Below, piece by piece: positions 17,939 to 27,562 of a stretch of DNA of 64,000 nt (positions are counted from its first letter, which is position 1; the number at the start of each line of letters is the position of its first letter). The translations under genes were made by a program, and so were the position numbers. Source of the stretch: Pseudomonas viridiflava (GTDB lineage Bacteria > Pseudomonadota > Gammaproteobacteria > Pseudomonadales > Pseudomonadaceae); the NCBI RefSeq assembly GCF_003702045.1, contig NZ_RBTP01000048.1, forward strand, positions 124,001 to 188,000, given 5' to 3'. A model generated the notes under the pieces. It saw only the letters and a list, made by a program, of their open reading frames with translations, did not search any database and was not told the origin of the DNA.

Positions 17939-18947
17939 TCGAGCCCTCGTAGCCAAACTGAGCAAAGTCGAGAAGGCCGCCGTGCTGCTGCTTTCTTTGG
18001 GTGAGACCGATGCGGCGCAGGTATTGCGCCACATGGGCCCCAAGGAAGTACAGAAAGTGGGCGTGGCGATGGCTCAGATGCGCAACGTGCATCGCGAGCA
18101 GGTCGAAGAAGTGATGAGCGAATTCGTCGATATCGTGGGCGACCAGACCAGTCTGGGTGTCGGCTCCGACGGTTACATTCGCAAAATGCTCACCCAGGCG
18201 CTGGGCGAAGACAAGGCCAACGGCCTGATCGACCGCATCCTGCTCGGTGGCAATACCAGCGGTCTGGACAGCCTCAAGTGGATGGAGCCGCGCGCCGTTG
18301 CCGACGTGATTCGCTTCGAACACCCACAGATCCAGGCCATCGTAGTGGCGTATCTGGACGCTGACCAGGCCGGTGAAGTGCTCGGGCATTTCGACCACAA
18401 GGTCCGTCTGGACATCATTCTGCGCGTCTCGTCGCTCAATACCGTACAACCTGCAGCCCTTAAAGAGCTCAACCAGATTCTCGAGAAGCAGTTCTCCGGT
18501 AACGCCAACACGTCACGTACCACGTTGGGTGGTATCAAGCGTGCGGCCGACATCATGAACTTCCTCGACAGCTCCATCGAAGGCGCGCTCATGGATTCGA
18601 TTCGCGAGGTCGACGAAGACCTTTCCGTGCAGATCGAAGACCTCATGTTCGTCTTCAACAACCTCTCCGATGTGGACGACCGCGGCATCCAGGCGCTGTT
18701 GCGCGAAGTGTCTTCGGACGTGCTGGTGCTGGCGCTCAAGGGGTCGGACGAGGCGATCAAGGAAAAAATCTTCAAGAACATGTCCAAGCGAGCCGCAGAA
18801 CTGTTGCGCGACGACCTGGAAGCCAAGGGTCCGGTGCGTGTCAGCGATGTGGAAACTGCCCAGAAAGAAATCCTCACCATTGCGCGTCGTATGGCCGAAG
18901 CCGGCGAAATCGTGCTCGGTGGCAAGGGTGGCGAGGAAATGATCTAA
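17931..18947 (+). CDS. fliG: Flagellar motor switch protein FliG
   Basis: 338 residues, normal for the family. The N-terminal domain begins with EKAAVLLLSLGE, and the C-terminal torque domain has charged helices (IQIEDLMFVFNNLSDVDDR). FliG sits between FliF and FliM in the C ring and contacts the stators. ATG 17931 lies inside the end of fliF. Confidence 0.98.
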   Translation: MNDRALVAKLSKVEKAAVLLLSLGETDAAQVLRHMGPKEVQKVGVAMAQMRNVHREQVEEVMSEFVDIVGDQTSLGVGSDGYIRKMLTQALGEDKANGLIDRILLGGNTSGLDSLKWMEPRAVADVIRFEHPQIQAIVVAYLDADQAGEVLGHFDHKVRLDIILRVSSLNTVQPAALKELNQILEKQFSGNANTSRTTLGGIKRAADIMNFLDSSIEGALMDSIREVDEDLSVQIEDLMFVFNNLSDVDDRGIQALLREVSSDVLVLALKGSDEAIKEKIFKNMSKRAAELLRDDLEAKGPVRVSDVETAQKEILTIARRMAEAGEIVLGGKGGEEMI

Positions 18948-18962
18948 GGATTCAGCCGACTC

Positions 18963-19781
18963 ATGTCCAGTTCCAATAAAGAATCGGCCAGCGACCTCAT
19001 TCGCGCCAAGGATGTCGGCGGCGTTGATCTCTGGTCACTGCCCAGTTTCGACCCGCACGTGGAGCCTGAGCCGGAACCCGAGCCTGAACCGTTCGATGAA
19101 CCGGCCGAGATGGAAGAAGTGCCGCTGGAGGAAGTCCAGCCGCTGACCCTGGAAGAGCTGGAAAGCATTCGTCAGGAAGCCTGGAACGAGGGTTTCGCCA
19201 CGGGCGAAAAAGAGGGTTTTCACAGCACTCAGCTCAAGGTCCGACAAGAAGCGGAAGTGGCGTTGGCAGGCAAGATCGCCAGCCTGGAAACGCTCATGAC
19301 CAGCCTGCTGTCACCGATTGCCGAGCAGGATACGCAGATCGAAAAGGCGGTCATTCACTTGGTCGAGCACATCGCTCGCCAAGTGATTCAGCGTGAGCTG
19401 ACAACCGACTCTGCGCAAATCACTCACGTGTTGCGTGACGCCTTGAAGCTGTTGCCAATGGGTGCCAACAACCTGCGTATCTTCATCAATCCTCAGGACT
19501 TCGCATTGGTCAAAGCCATGCGAGAGCGTCATGAGGAGTCTTGGAAAATTCTCGAAGACGACACATTGCTTCCGGGCGGATGCCGCATCGAGACCGAGCA
19601 CAGCCGTATCGACGCCAGCGTCGAAACGCGTATCGCCCTGGCGATCTCGAAAATGCATGACCAGTTGCATGAGCAAGTGACGCACCCTGCACCGGCCGAT
19701 GTCAGCGTCGAGCTGGACGTGTCGCCTGCGGCCGCGTCAAAAACCGTCACCTCCAATATGGACAGCCTCGATGCGCCTTGA
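18963..19781 (+). CDS. fliH: Flagellar assembly protein FliH
   Basis: 272 residues. An acidic Pro/Glu-rich N-terminal segment (about 30-60, PEPEPEPEP) precedes a helical middle and a C-terminal FliH domain (about 115-240). FliH binds the ATPase FliI and regulates its activity and delivery to the export gate. The stop lies 11 bases inside fliI. Confidence 0.94.
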   Translation: MSSSNKESASDLIRAKDVGGVDLWSLPSFDPHVEPEPEPEPEPFDEPAEMEEVPLEEVQPLTLEELESIRQEAWNEGFATGEKEGFHSTQLKVRQEAEVALAGKIASLETLMTSLLSPIAEQDTQIEKAVIHLVEHIARQVIQRELTTDSAQITHVLRDALKLLPMGANNLRIFINPQDFALVKAMRERHEESWKILEDDTLLPGGCRIETEHSRIDASVETRIALAISKMHDQLHEQVTHPAPADVSVELDVSPAAASKTVTSNMDSLDAP

Positions 19782-21129
19782 ACGCACCAGTTTCGGCAAG
19801 CGCCTGGGTGCTTACGCAAGCGCTATCAGCCTGCCTGCCCAGCCGGTCGTGGAAGGGCGTCTGCTGCGCATGGTCGGGCTGACGCTGGAAGCCGAAGGCT
19901 TGCGCGCAGCAATGGGCAGTCGTTGCGTGGTGATCAACGACGACAGCCATCATCCGGTGGAAGTCGAAGCCGAGGTGATGGGCTTTTCTGGCGGCAAGGT
20001 GTTTCTGATGCCGGTCGGCAGCGTTGCGGGCATTGCGCCCGGCGCCCGTGTGGTGCCGCTGGCTGACGCCGGTCGCCTGCCGATGGGCATGAGCATGCTG
20101 GGGCGTGTGCTGGATGGCGCAGGCCGCCCGCTGGACGGACGGCCGCCGATCAAGGCTGAAGACTGGGTGCCGATGGACGGTCCGGCCATCAACCCGCTCA
20201 AGCGTGACCCTATCAGTCAGCCGCTGGACGTCGGCATTCGCTGCATCAACGGTTTATTGACGGTCGGTCGCGGTCAGCGTCTCGGGCTGTTTGCCGGTAC
20301 GGGCGTGGGCAAGAGTGTGCTGCTCGGCATGATGACGCGTTTCACCGAGGCAGACATCATCGTGGTCGGCCTGATTGGTGAGCGGGGCCGTGAGGTGAAG
20401 GAATTCATCGAACACATTCTGGGTGAAGAAGGCCTCAAGCGTTCAGTGGTCGTCGCCTCTCCCGCAGACGATGCCCCTCTGATGCGCCTGCGTGCGGCCA
20501 TGTATTGCACGCGTATCGCCGAATATTTTCGGGATCAGGGCAAGAACGTCCTGTTACTGATGGATTCCCTGACCCGTTTCGCCCAGGCTCAGCGGGAAAT
20601 CGCTTTGGCCATCGGTGAGCCACCAGCGACCAAAGGCTATCCGCCTTCGGTGTTTGCCCGTTTGCCCAAGCTGGTAGAGCGTGCCGGTAACGCCGAAGCC
20701 GGTGGTGGCTCCATCACGGCGTTCTACACCGTTTTGTCCGAAGGCGATGACCAGCAGGATCCGATTGCCGACTCCGCGCGGGGTGTACTCGACGGGCACA
20801 TCGTGCTTTCACGACGTCTGGCTGAAGAGGGGCATTACCCGGCCATCGACATCGAAGCCTCGATCAGCCGGGTCATGCCGTCTGTGGTGACGCCTGAGCA
20901 CATGGCGCGGGCGCAACATTTCAAACAATTGTGGTCGCGCTATCAGCAAACCCGCGATTTGATCAGCGTGGGTGCTTATGTGGCCGGTGGTGATCGGGAA
21001 ACCGACATGGCCATCGCCCTGCACCCGATGCTGGTGCGCTATCAGCGTCAAGGTCTGCGTGACAATGAAAGCATGCAAGCCAGTGGCGACGCGTTGGCGT
21101 CCGTGTTCGGACCGGCGCAGGGCGGCTGA
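19771..21129 (+). CDS. fliI: Flagellum-specific ATPase FliI
   Basis: 452 residues, F1-beta-like. The P loop is [11 protein letters not shown], and [16 protein letters not shown] and [20 protein letters not shown] are signature stretches. It energises type III export with FliH and FliJ. ATG 19771 gives the family N-terminus [12 protein letters not shown]; longer readings run far into fliH in another frame and are rejected. Confidence 0.97.
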   Translation: MRLERTSFGKRLGAYASAISLPAQPVVEGRLLRMVGLTLEAEGLRAAMGSRCVVINDDSHHPVEVEAEVMGFSGGKVFLMPVGSVAGIAPGARVVPLADAGRLPMGMSMLGRVLDGAGRPLDGRPPIKAEDWVPMDGPAINPLKRDPISQPLDVGIRCINGLLTVGRGQRLGLFAGTGVGKSVLLGMMTRFTEADIIVVGLIGERGREVKEFIEHILGEEGLKRSVVVASPADDAPLMRLRAAMYCTRIAEYFRDQGKNVLLLMDSLTRFAQAQREIALAIGEPPATKGYPPSVFARLPKLVERAGNAEAGGGSITAFYTVLSEGDDQQDPIADSARGVLDGHIVLSRRLAEEGHYPAIDIEASISRVMPSVVTPEHMARAQHFKQLWSRYQQTRDLISVGAYVAGGDRETDMAIALHPMLVRYQRQGLRDNESMQASGDALASVFGPAQGG

Positions 21130-21135
21130 TAGCTC

Positions 21136-21585
21136 ATGGCCCAGAGTCGAGCGGCGCGCCTGGCGCCAGTGGTGGAGATGGCGGAAGCGGCCGAGCGTTC
21201 GGCCGCTCAGCGTCTCGGGCATTTTCAGGGGCAGGTCAATCTGGCCAACAACAAGCTGCAGGAGCTGGATCAGTTTCGCCAGGACTATCAGCAGCAATGG
21301 TTGCAGCGCGGCAGCTCCGGCGTTTCCGGTCAATGGTTGCTGGGCTATCAGCGCTTCTTGAGTCAACTCGATGTGGCCGTCGCTCAACAGTACAAGAGCC
21401 TTGAGTGGCACAAGATCAACCTTGATAAGGCACGTGGTTCCTGGCAGGAAGCCTATGCGCGTGTCGAGGGGCTGCGCAAACTGGTCCAGCGCTACATGGA
21501 TGAGGCTCGAAAGCTGGAAGACAAGCGTGAGCAGAAGTTGCTGGATGAGTTATCCCAGCGCTTGCCTCGCCACGAACAATTTTGA
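21136..21585 (+). CDS. fliJ: Flagellar export protein FliJ
   Basis: 149 residues, nearly all coiled coil (long heptad-like stretches rich in Gln, Glu, Lys and Arg), which is what FliJ looks like. FliJ is the stalk-like subunit linking the FliI hexamer to FlhA. It is the last gene of the fliE operon, followed by a 73-base gap. Confidence 0.93.
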   Translation: MAQSRAARLAPVVEMAEAAERSAAQRLGHFQGQVNLANNKLQELDQFRQDYQQQWLQRGSSGVSGQWLLGYQRFLSQLDVAVAQQYKSLEWHKINLDKARGSWQEAYARVEGLRKLVQRYMDEARKLEDKREQKLLDELSQRLPRHEQF

Positions 21586-21658
21586 TTTTTGACGAAGCAT
21601 CCAGTCAGTCTGGTCTACGCTCACACTGTCTCGGCGATGAAACATTTCAGGAATTCCT

Positions 21659-21961
21659 ATGACCGTCACGTCCGAACTTTCTCCCGATAGGCGACAACTG
21701 ACCTTGTACATTGCCGGTCGCTTCGACTTTGCCACGCACCAGGCATTTAGGGGTGCCTACGAAGGGCAGTCCGGCGACTTGAGTTACATCGTGGACCTGC
21801 GCGATACCCACTACCTGGACAGCTCCGCACTCGGCATGTTGCTGCTGCTGCGCGATCACGCCGGGGGCGATAAAGCCAAGGTGCGACTGATCAACTGCTC
21901 GGCAGACGTCTTCAAGATTCTCGCCATCTCCAACTTTTCGAAGCTGTTTCAGTTGAGCTGA
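21659..21961 (+). CDS. STAS-domain anti-sigma factor antagonist, HsbA-like
   Basis: 100 residues comprising a single STAS domain. Ser56 in HYLDSSALGM is the position phosphorylated in HsbA of P. aeruginosa. HsbA alternately binds the anti-sigma factor FlgM or a diguanylate cyclase depending on its phosphorylation. Four bases separate it from a regulator with PP2C and kinase-like domains, the usual partner. AGGA precedes the ATG. Whether this is the true HsbA orthologue cannot be proved without a tree. Confidence 0.8.
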   Translation: MTVTSELSPDRRQLTLYIAGRFDFATHQAFRGAYEGQSGDLSYIVDLRDTHYLDSSALGMLLLLRDHAGGDKAKVRLINCSADVFKILAISNFSKLFQLS

Positions 21962-21964
21962 TCG

Positions 21965-23662
21965 ATGCAGCCTCCGTCGAAAGGCTTGTGCATCCTCATC
22001 GCCGATGACAGCGCCAGTGATCGGTTGCTGCTGTCCACTATCATCGCCCGCCAAGGGCACCGGGTACTCAGCGCGGCCAATGGTCTGGAAGCGGTCGCGA
22101 TGTTCAGTGCCGAGCGTCCACACCTGGTGCTGATGGACGCGATGATGCCGCTCATGGACGGTTTCGAGGCCGCGCGCCGAATCAAGCTGATGGCGGGCGA
22201 ATCACTGGTGCCGATCATCTTCCTGACCTCGCTGACCGAGGGTGAAGCACTGGCGCGGTGCCTGGATGCAGGCGGTGACGACTTTGTGTCCAAGCCTTAC
22301 AACACTCAGGTGCTGGCCGCCAAGATCAATGCGATGAATCGCCTGCGGCTGTTGCAAGAAACCGTTCTGCAACAGCGGGACCTGATCAGCACTCACCACG
22401 AATACCTGCTGAATGAGCAACGAGTCGCCAAGGCCGTGTTCGATCAGGTCGCGCATTCCGGGTGCCTGGGGGCGGCGAATATCCGTTACTTGCAATCCCC
22501 TTACGCGCTGTTCAATGGGGACCTGATGCTGGCGGCCTACACCCCGGCCGGGCACATGCATGTGTTGCTCGGGGATTTCACCGGGCATGGTTTGCCGGCA
22601 GCAGTGGGCGCGATGCCGCTGGCCGAGGTGTTTTACGGCATGACGGCCAAGGGGTTCGGGCTGGTTGAAATCCTGCGAGAGATGAACGCCAAGCTCAAGC
22701 GCATCCTGCCGGTCGACATGTTCTGCTGCGCCACGCTGTTGTGCGTCAATCTCAAGCAGCAGCAGGTCGAAGTCTGGAACGGCGGGTTGCCGGACGGCTA
22801 TCTGCTGCGGGCGGATGCAGGCGATCCCGTGACACTGGTGTCTCGACATCTGCCCTTGGGCGTGTTGAGCGTGGACGCTTTCGAGGTGCGTACCGACGTC
22901 TATCCGCTCGCCTTGGGGGATCGCATTTTCCTGCTGTCCGATGGTGTCCTCGACACCAGCGACAGTCGCGAGCAATTGTTCGGTGTGCAGCGGCTGCGGG
23001 ATGTGCTGGCCGCCAACGATCAGCCAGCGTTGTTGATTCAGGAAATTCTTGAAGCGCTGAACGATTTCGGTGGCAAGGCGCGAGACGACGTCAGCCTGCT
23101 CGAAATCACGGTCATCGATGAGCCGCTCGACCCGTTGCCGGCCCTTACCTATTCCGACAGTGGCGCATCGAGCCCACTCGACTGGTCGGCCAGTTTCGAA
23201 TTTCGCGCCTCGACACTCAAACGGTTCAATCCCGTGCCTTATGTATTGCAGTTGCTGCAGGAGGTGCACGGCCTGCGCAGTCAGGGTGGCGTGCTGCACG
23301 CGGTGATGGGCGAGTTGTACAGCAATGCTCTTGAGCACGGCGTACTGGGGCTGGATTCGACGCTCAAGCATGATGCGGCCGGGTTCGCTCATTACTATGA
23401 GCAGCGCGCCGAGCGCCTGGAAAAATTGCAGACCGGATTCATCCGATTAAGCCTGCACATTGAACCTGAAGGGCAGGGCGGACGTCTGACACTCAGTGTG
23501 GAAGACAGTGGCAATGGTTTCGATATTCAGCAGGTGGTTGACCATGCACCTGCAATCGACGGTCTGTACGGTCGGGGTATCCGGCTGGTGTGCGAATTGA
23601 GCCGACAGGCTCGATGGTCCGCGGATGGCAGGATCGCCTGCGTGGAATTTTCCTGGGAGTGA
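21965..23662 (+). CDS. Response regulator with PP2C phosphatase and HATPase domains, HsbR-like
   Basis: 565 residues in three domains. A receiver at 1-125 carries Asp58 (LVLMDAMMPLMDG). A SpoIIE-type PP2C phosphatase at about 175-385 has the metal-binding FTGHGLPAA and a later SDGVLDT. A C-terminal HATPase_c domain at about 430-560 has ELYSNALEHG, EDSGNGFD and YGRGI. In P. aeruginosa HsbR of this architecture dephosphorylates or phosphorylates HsbA according to the input from HptB. Here all three partners are adjacent in one run of genes. Confidence 0.85.
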   Translation: MQPPSKGLCILIADDSASDRLLLSTIIARQGHRVLSAANGLEAVAMFSAERPHLVLMDAMMPLMDGFEAARRIKLMAGESLVPIIFLTSLTEGEALARCLDAGGDDFVSKPYNTQVLAAKINAMNRLRLLQETVLQQRDLISTHHEYLLNEQRVAKAVFDQVAHSGCLGAANIRYLQSPYALFNGDLMLAAYTPAGHMHVLLGDFTGHGLPAAVGAMPLAEVFYGMTAKGFGLVEILREMNAKLKRILPVDMFCCATLLCVNLKQQQVEVWNGGLPDGYLLRADAGDPVTLVSRHLPLGVLSVDAFEVRTDVYPLALGDRIFLLSDGVLDTSDSREQLFGVQRLRDVLAANDQPALLIQEILEALNDFGGKARDDVSLLEITVIDEPLDPLPALTYSDSGASSPLDWSASFEFRASTLKRFNPVPYVLQLLQEVHGLRSQGGVLHAVMGELYSNALEHGVLGLDSTLKHDAAGFAHYYEQRAERLEKLQTGFIRLSLHIEPEGQGGRLTLSVEDSGNGFDIQQVVDHAPAIDGLYGRGIRLVCELSRQARWSADGRIACVEFSWE

Positions 23663-23705
23663 GTGGCATAATCGCGCCCAGAAGTCTTGATCAAGGAGTG
23701 AGCAA

Positions 23706-24062
23706 GTGTCGGTTCATCTGGATTACAGCGTGTTGAGTACCTTGCAGGAAGTGATGGAGGATGAATATCCGACATTGCTGGACATCTTTCTCAAGGACTC
23801 CGAGCAGCGTTTGTCGCAGCTGCGTCTGGCCCTTGAACCTCACGGGCTGGACCTGGAAACCTTGAGTCTGGCCGCGCACAGCTTCAAAGGCAGTAGCAGT
23901 AACATGGGGGCGTTGCGTCTTTCCGAGTTGTGTCACCAGCTTGAAGAGCGTGCCCGTCAACAGCAACTCTCGGGGCTTGAAGAGCTGATCGGCAAGATCG
24001 ACAGTGAGTACGTCACCATCCGCCGACTGTTCGACGCCGAGCGCCAGTTTTTCATCAGTTGA
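23706..24062 (+). CDS. Histidine phosphotransfer (HPt) protein, HptB-like
   Basis: 118 residues, an all-helical HPt domain with His58 in AAHSFKGSSSNMGA, the phosphorylated histidine. It starts at GTG 23706 after AAGGAG. HPt proteins relay phosphate from hybrid kinases to receivers; the adjacent receiver/PP2C protein is the natural target. It lies immediately upstream of the fliK promoter. Confidence 0.85.
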   Translation: MSVHLDYSVLSTLQEVMEDEYPTLLDIFLKDSEQRLSQLRLALEPHGLDLETLSLAAHSFKGSSSNMGALRLSELCHQLEERARQQQLSGLEELIGKIDSEYVTIRRLFDAERQFFIS

Positions 24063-24100
24063 TTCCACTTTTATCGTCTATCAGGCTGCCGGTTCCAGGT

Positions 24101-24116
24101 TGGCCTGCATCTTGCT
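24101..24116 (+). promoter_or_regulatory. Candidate sigma-54 promoter of fliK
   Basis: TGGCCTGCATCTTGCT fits TGGCACG-N4-TTGCT with the correct 12-base register and two changes in the -24 element. It lies 39 bases before the fliK ATG. Confidence 0.62.
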
Positions 24117-24154
24117 TTCTGCTTCGGTAACCAGCTGCTTTTGCGGAGACCGAA

Positions 24155-25570
24155 ATGCCCCTCGCCACCAACCCCCTTCTTCAGGCCAATGCCGCCGCGA
24201 CCACGCGGCTCGGCGTGACCAGTAATGCGGCCAAGCCTGCCGACATCAGCAAAGACGGGGCTTACAGCTTCTCCAACGTCTATGCCAAGCAGGCAAAAGA
24301 TACCGTTGCAGCACGTGATGATGCGCCCGTAAAGTCGGCCCGTGATAAGGCCGCTCCTGACAAGGACAAAGTCGCAAGCGGCAAGGATCAGTCGTCTGCC
24401 AGTCAGGATGCCGCCGCCGAACCTGCGACCGTTGCCGATAGCGGCAATGGTTTGCCTGCAAAGCCGGTTGGGGGCAGTGAAGAGGACAACGCCGCCGCGC
24501 AGTCTGCTTTACCGACCGATGCGCCGGTCAGCGATGAGACCGTGACAGTCGTTGATCCGGCGCTGGATCCCGCTTTGCAAGCATTGGCCGCGCAGCTCCC
24601 CACAGCGCCCGTGTCTGCGCCAACGCCTGCTGTAGCGAAGTCTGTCAGTCCTGATTCCAAGGCCCCGGCCGCCATCGACGTGGCCGCTGCAGCGACAGCC
24701 GCGCCGTCGGTGCCCGCTGATAAAACCTTCAATCCAGAGGCCGATCCGTTGGAAGGCCTTGAGGCTGTGCAACTGGCGCTGGAAAATGCCAGCGCCAGAA
24801 CGCAACTGGCCGCGCAGAATGCTCAAGCCGCCAGCAAGGCGACGCCGACTAACGCTGAAGCGGACCCGGCACTGAATATCGCCAATAACCTGTCGCTGCC
24901 GACGGAGCAGTCGCTGACCGAAGACGGCAGCACTGAAAGCAGTGACAAGTCTTTCAGCGGTCTGATCGGTGAAGGCCTCAAAGACGTGAAGAGCGCAGCG
25001 GGTGATACCCGTGTCGATAACTTTGCCGATCGTCTGGCGGCGTTGAGCCAGGCCGCTCAGCCCGCCAGAGTGGCGGCGACACCAACCGCAGCGCCATTGA
25101 TGAATCAGCCGTTGGCGATGCATCAAAGTGGCTGGACCGAAGGGATCGTGGACCGTGTGATGTACCTGTCGAGCCAGAACCTGAAGTCGGCTGAAATCAA
25201 GCTGGAACCGGCCGAACTGGGTCGTCTGGACATCCGCGTCAATATGGCGCCGGATCAACAGACCCAAGTGACGTTCATGAGCGCTCATGTGAGCGTACGT
25301 GATGCGCTCGAAAGCCAGATGTCTCGCCTGCGTGACTCGTTCAACCAGCAGGGCCTGGGCCAGGTTGATGTGAACGTCTCGGATCAGTCGCAACAGCAAG
25401 CCCAGCAACAGGCGCAGGAACAGGCCAGCCGTGCGCAGCGTGGCGGCCGTGGCGTTGGCATGGGCTCTGGGGAGGGTTCTGATGACGCGTCGATCGCCGA
25501 TGCCACCGTTCCCGTCAGCCAGCCCGCAGCCCGCGTGATCGGCACCAGCGAGATCGATTACTACGCCTGA
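24155..25570 (+). CDS. fliK: Flagellar hook-length control protein FliK
   Basis: 471 residues. Residues 1-300 are a low-complexity Ala/Pro/Asp/Lys ruler region. The conserved FliK C-terminal domain at about 320-420 carries LKSAEIKLEPAELGRLDIRV. A Gln-rich stretch and a Gly/Arg-rich tail follow. FliK is exported as a molecular ruler and switches export from hook to filament subunits. Its own sigma-54-type promoter precedes it, and REP-type repeats follow. Confidence 0.93.
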   Translation: MPLATNPLLQANAAATTRLGVTSNAAKPADISKDGAYSFSNVYAKQAKDTVAARDDAPVKSARDKAAPDKDKVASGKDQSSASQDAAAEPATVADSGNGLPAKPVGGSEEDNAAAQSALPTDAPVSDETVTVVDPALDPALQALAAQLPTAPVSAPTPAVAKSVSPDSKAPAAIDVAAAATAAPSVPADKTFNPEADPLEGLEAVQLALENASARTQLAAQNAQAASKATPTNAEADPALNIANNLSLPTEQSLTEDGSTESSDKSFSGLIGEGLKDVKSAAGDTRVDNFADRLAALSQAAQPARVAATPTAAPLMNQPLAMHQSGWTEGIVDRVMYLSSQNLKSAEIKLEPAELGRLDIRVNMAPDQQTQVTFMSAHVSVRDALESQMSRLRDSFNQQGLGQVDVNVSDQSQQQAQQQAQEQASRAQRGGRGVGMGSGEGSDDASIADATVPVSQPAARVIGTSEIDYYA

Positions 25571-25613
25571 TGCGTAAGAGCGCTGCCTCTATTTCTCTGA
25601 CGCAGCGGTGGAC

Positions 25614-25698
25614 CAGATGCAACTCAAGGGGGGGCTGCTGCGCAGCCCATCGCAGCCGTCGTAACCTTCGAAAGCTCCCACGTCCTGCGGGCAGAAGC
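25614..25698. repeat. Direct repeat copy 1 downstream of fliK (REP-type element)
   Basis: About 85 bases that recur with few changes at 25767. It contains GGGCTGCTGCGCAGCCC, able to form a hairpin, and ends near CTCCCACG. The composition resembles the extragenic palindromic elements common in P. syringae and P. fluorescens genomes. Confidence 0.75.
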
Positions 25699-25703
25699 GA
25701 ACC

Positions 25704-25726
25704 GTGGGAGCGGACTTGTCCGCGAA
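25704..25726. repeat. REP core between the two direct repeats
   Basis: GTGGGAGCGGACTTGTCCGC is a Pseudomonas-type REP: a conserved GTGGGAG head and a short stem (GCGGACTTGTCCGC). It lies in opposite orientation to the CTCCCAC ends of the flanking copies, giving a composite element. Confidence 0.75.
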
Positions 25727-25766
25727 CTGCCGGGACCCGGCAGCATGGCCTGCAAACGCGGTGTAT

Positions 25767-25846
25767 CAGATGCACTCAGGGGCTGCTGTGCAGCCCATCG
25801 CAGCCGTCGTGACCTCCGAAAGCTCCCACGCCCTTCGGACAGAAGC
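25767..25846. repeat. Direct repeat copy 2 downstream of fliK (REP-type element)
   Basis: The second copy of the unit at 25614, with a one-base loop change (GGCTGCTGTGCAGCC) and scattered substitutions. The 25571-26021 gap contains the two copies, the central REP and the fliL promoter, and no gene is supported in it. Confidence 0.75.
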
Positions 25847-25955
25847 AGTTTCAGCCTTGATTACAGGTGTCTGACGCGAATATCGCTGCGTCTCTGGTGC
25901 GAAAGCCCGCTGCTGGTAACTGTTTATGTCCAATCCTCGCACTTCGATACAACTC

Positions 25956-25971
25956 TGGCATAACACTTGCT
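25956..25971 (+). promoter_or_regulatory. Sigma-54 promoter of the fliL operon
   Basis: TGGCATAACACTTGCT matches the consensus in both GG and GC elements with correct spacing. It lies 51 bases before fliL and should drive fliLMNOPQR-flhB. Confidence 0.82.
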
Positions 25972-26021
25972 CTTCCCCTGTCACGTATTGAAGACCCCTT
26001 GAATAGTGACGGATTATTGGC

Positions 26022-26522
26022 ATGGCGAAGAGCGAAGAAGTTAAAGACCCCGCTTCCAAAGGCAAACTCAAGCTCATTATCGTAGCGGTTGTGGCATTGC
26101 TGCTCGCTGTGGGTCTTTCGGTGGGCGCAACCTGGTTCATCATGCACAAGAGTGAAAGCGCGCCCGACCCGGCAGTCGCAGCGGCCGCAGCCAATGCCAA
26201 GCCTGTGGCGGTTTTCGAGCCGCTGACGCCAGCCTTTGTGGTCAACTTCAACGCCAATGGCCGCCAGCGCTACATGCAGGTCAGCATCACGATGCTGTCG
26301 CGTAATGCTGCCGACATGGAGGCGTTGAAGGTTCACATGCCGGTGATTCGCAACAATCTGGTCATGCTGTTCGCGGCCATCCCTTTCGAATCGCTGGCCT
26401 CGCCGATTGGCCAGGAAATGCTGCGCCAGAAGGCGACCGCCAGCATTCAGGAAGTGGCGCAAAAAGAACTCGGCAAGACTGTGATCGAGCAGTTGCTGTT
26501 CACCAACTTTGTATTGCAGTAG
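26022..26522 (+). CDS. fliL: Flagellar basal body-associated protein FliL
   Basis: 166 residues. A short Lys-rich cytoplasmic N-terminus leads into one membrane segment (about 17-42, LIIVAVVALLLAVGLS), then an Ala-rich linker and the periplasmic FliL domain ending in VIEQLLFTNFVLQ. FliL surrounds and supports the stator. First gene of the operon, 9 bases before fliM. Confidence 0.96.
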   Translation: MAKSEEVKDPASKGKLKLIIVAVVALLLAVGLSVGATWFIMHKSESAPDPAVAAAAANAKPVAVFEPLTPAFVVNFNANGRQRYMQVSITMLSRNAADMEALKVHMPVIRNNLVMLFAAIPFESLASPIGQEMLRQKATASIQEVAQKELGKTVIEQLLFTNFVLQ

Positions 26523-26531
26523 GACCCTGAC

Positions 26532-27500
26532 ATGGCCGTGCAAGACCTGCTGTCCCAGGATGAGATCGACGCGCTGTTGCATGGCGTTGACGATGGTATG
26601 GTCCCGACCGAAAGCCCCGGAGAGCCTGGCAGCGTCAAAAGTTACGACCTGACCAGTCAGGACCGGATCGTCCGGGGGCGCATGCCGACCCTGGAAATGA
26701 TCAACGAGCGATTTGCCCGTTACACCCGCATCAGCATGTTCAACCTGCTGCGCCGCTCAGCCGACGTAGCGGTGGGTGGTGTGCAGGTCATGAAGTTCGG
26801 TGAGTACGTGCATTCGCTGTACGTACCCACCAGCCTCAACCTGGCCAAGATCAAACCGTTACGCGGTACGGCGTTGTTCATCCTTGACGCCAAGCTGGTG
26901 TTCAAACTGGTGGACAACTTCTTTGGCGGCGACGGTCGTCACGCCAAGATCGAAGGGCGCGAGTTCACGCCGACCGAGTTACGTGTGGTGCGGATGGTGC
27001 TGGATCAGGCATTCATCGACCTGAAGGAAGCCTGGCAGGCGATCATGGAAGTGAACTTCGAGTACATCAACTCGGAAGTGAACCCGGCGATGGCCAACAT
27101 CGTCGGCCCAAGCGAGGCCGTGGTCATCTCCACCTTCCATATCGAACTCGACGGTGGTGGCGGCGATCTGCACGTGACCATGCCGTATTCGATGATCGAA
27201 CCGATTCGGGAAATGCTCGATGCCGGTTTCCAGTCGGACCTGGACGATCAGGACGAGCGCTGGGTCAACGCACTCAAGGAAGACGTGCTGGACGTCAACG
27301 TGCCGCTCAGTACCACGATCGCCCAGCGTCAACTGCCGCTGCGCGACATCCTGCACATGCGGCCTGGTGATGTGATTCCGATCGAACTGGCAGAGTCGCT
27401 GGTCCTGCGGGCCAATGGCGTGCCTTCGTTCAAGGTCAAGCTCGGCTCGCACAAAGGCAAGATGGCCTTGCAAGTAATCGAACCCATAGCGCGGCGTTGA
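26532..27500 (+). CDS. fliM: Flagellar motor switch protein FliM
   Basis: 322 residues. The N-terminal CheY-binding peptide LSQDEIDALL lies at residues 7-16. A middle CheC-like domain and a C-terminal SpoA domain (about 250-320) complete the protein. FliM transmits CheY-P binding to FliG and reverses rotation. The same acidic LL motif recurs in FliN, CheZ and four times in CheA of this window. Confidence 0.98.
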   Translation: MAVQDLLSQDEIDALLHGVDDGMVPTESPGEPGSVKSYDLTSQDRIVRGRMPTLEMINERFARYTRISMFNLLRRSADVAVGGVQVMKFGEYVHSLYVPTSLNLAKIKPLRGTALFILDAKLVFKLVDNFFGGDGRHAKIEGREFTPTELRVVRMVLDQAFIDLKEAWQAIMEVNFEYINSEVNPAMANIVGPSEAVVISTFHIELDGGGGDLHVTMPYSMIEPIREMLDAGFQSDLDDQDERWVNALKEDVLDVNVPLSTTIAQRQLPLRDILHMRPGDVIPIELAESLVLRANGVPSFKVKLGSHKGKMALQVIEPIARR

Positions 27501-27562
27501 CCTGTCGGGTCGACGTCGGAACATTGTTGCGTAATTGAATCACTGCTTGCAGAGGACTACCG

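Noticed and set aside
25570..25963. Short ORFs in the fliK-fliL gap
   Set aside because: They translate the REP-type repeats (the CCAAHRSRR stretch occurs in both) and lack ribosome sites.
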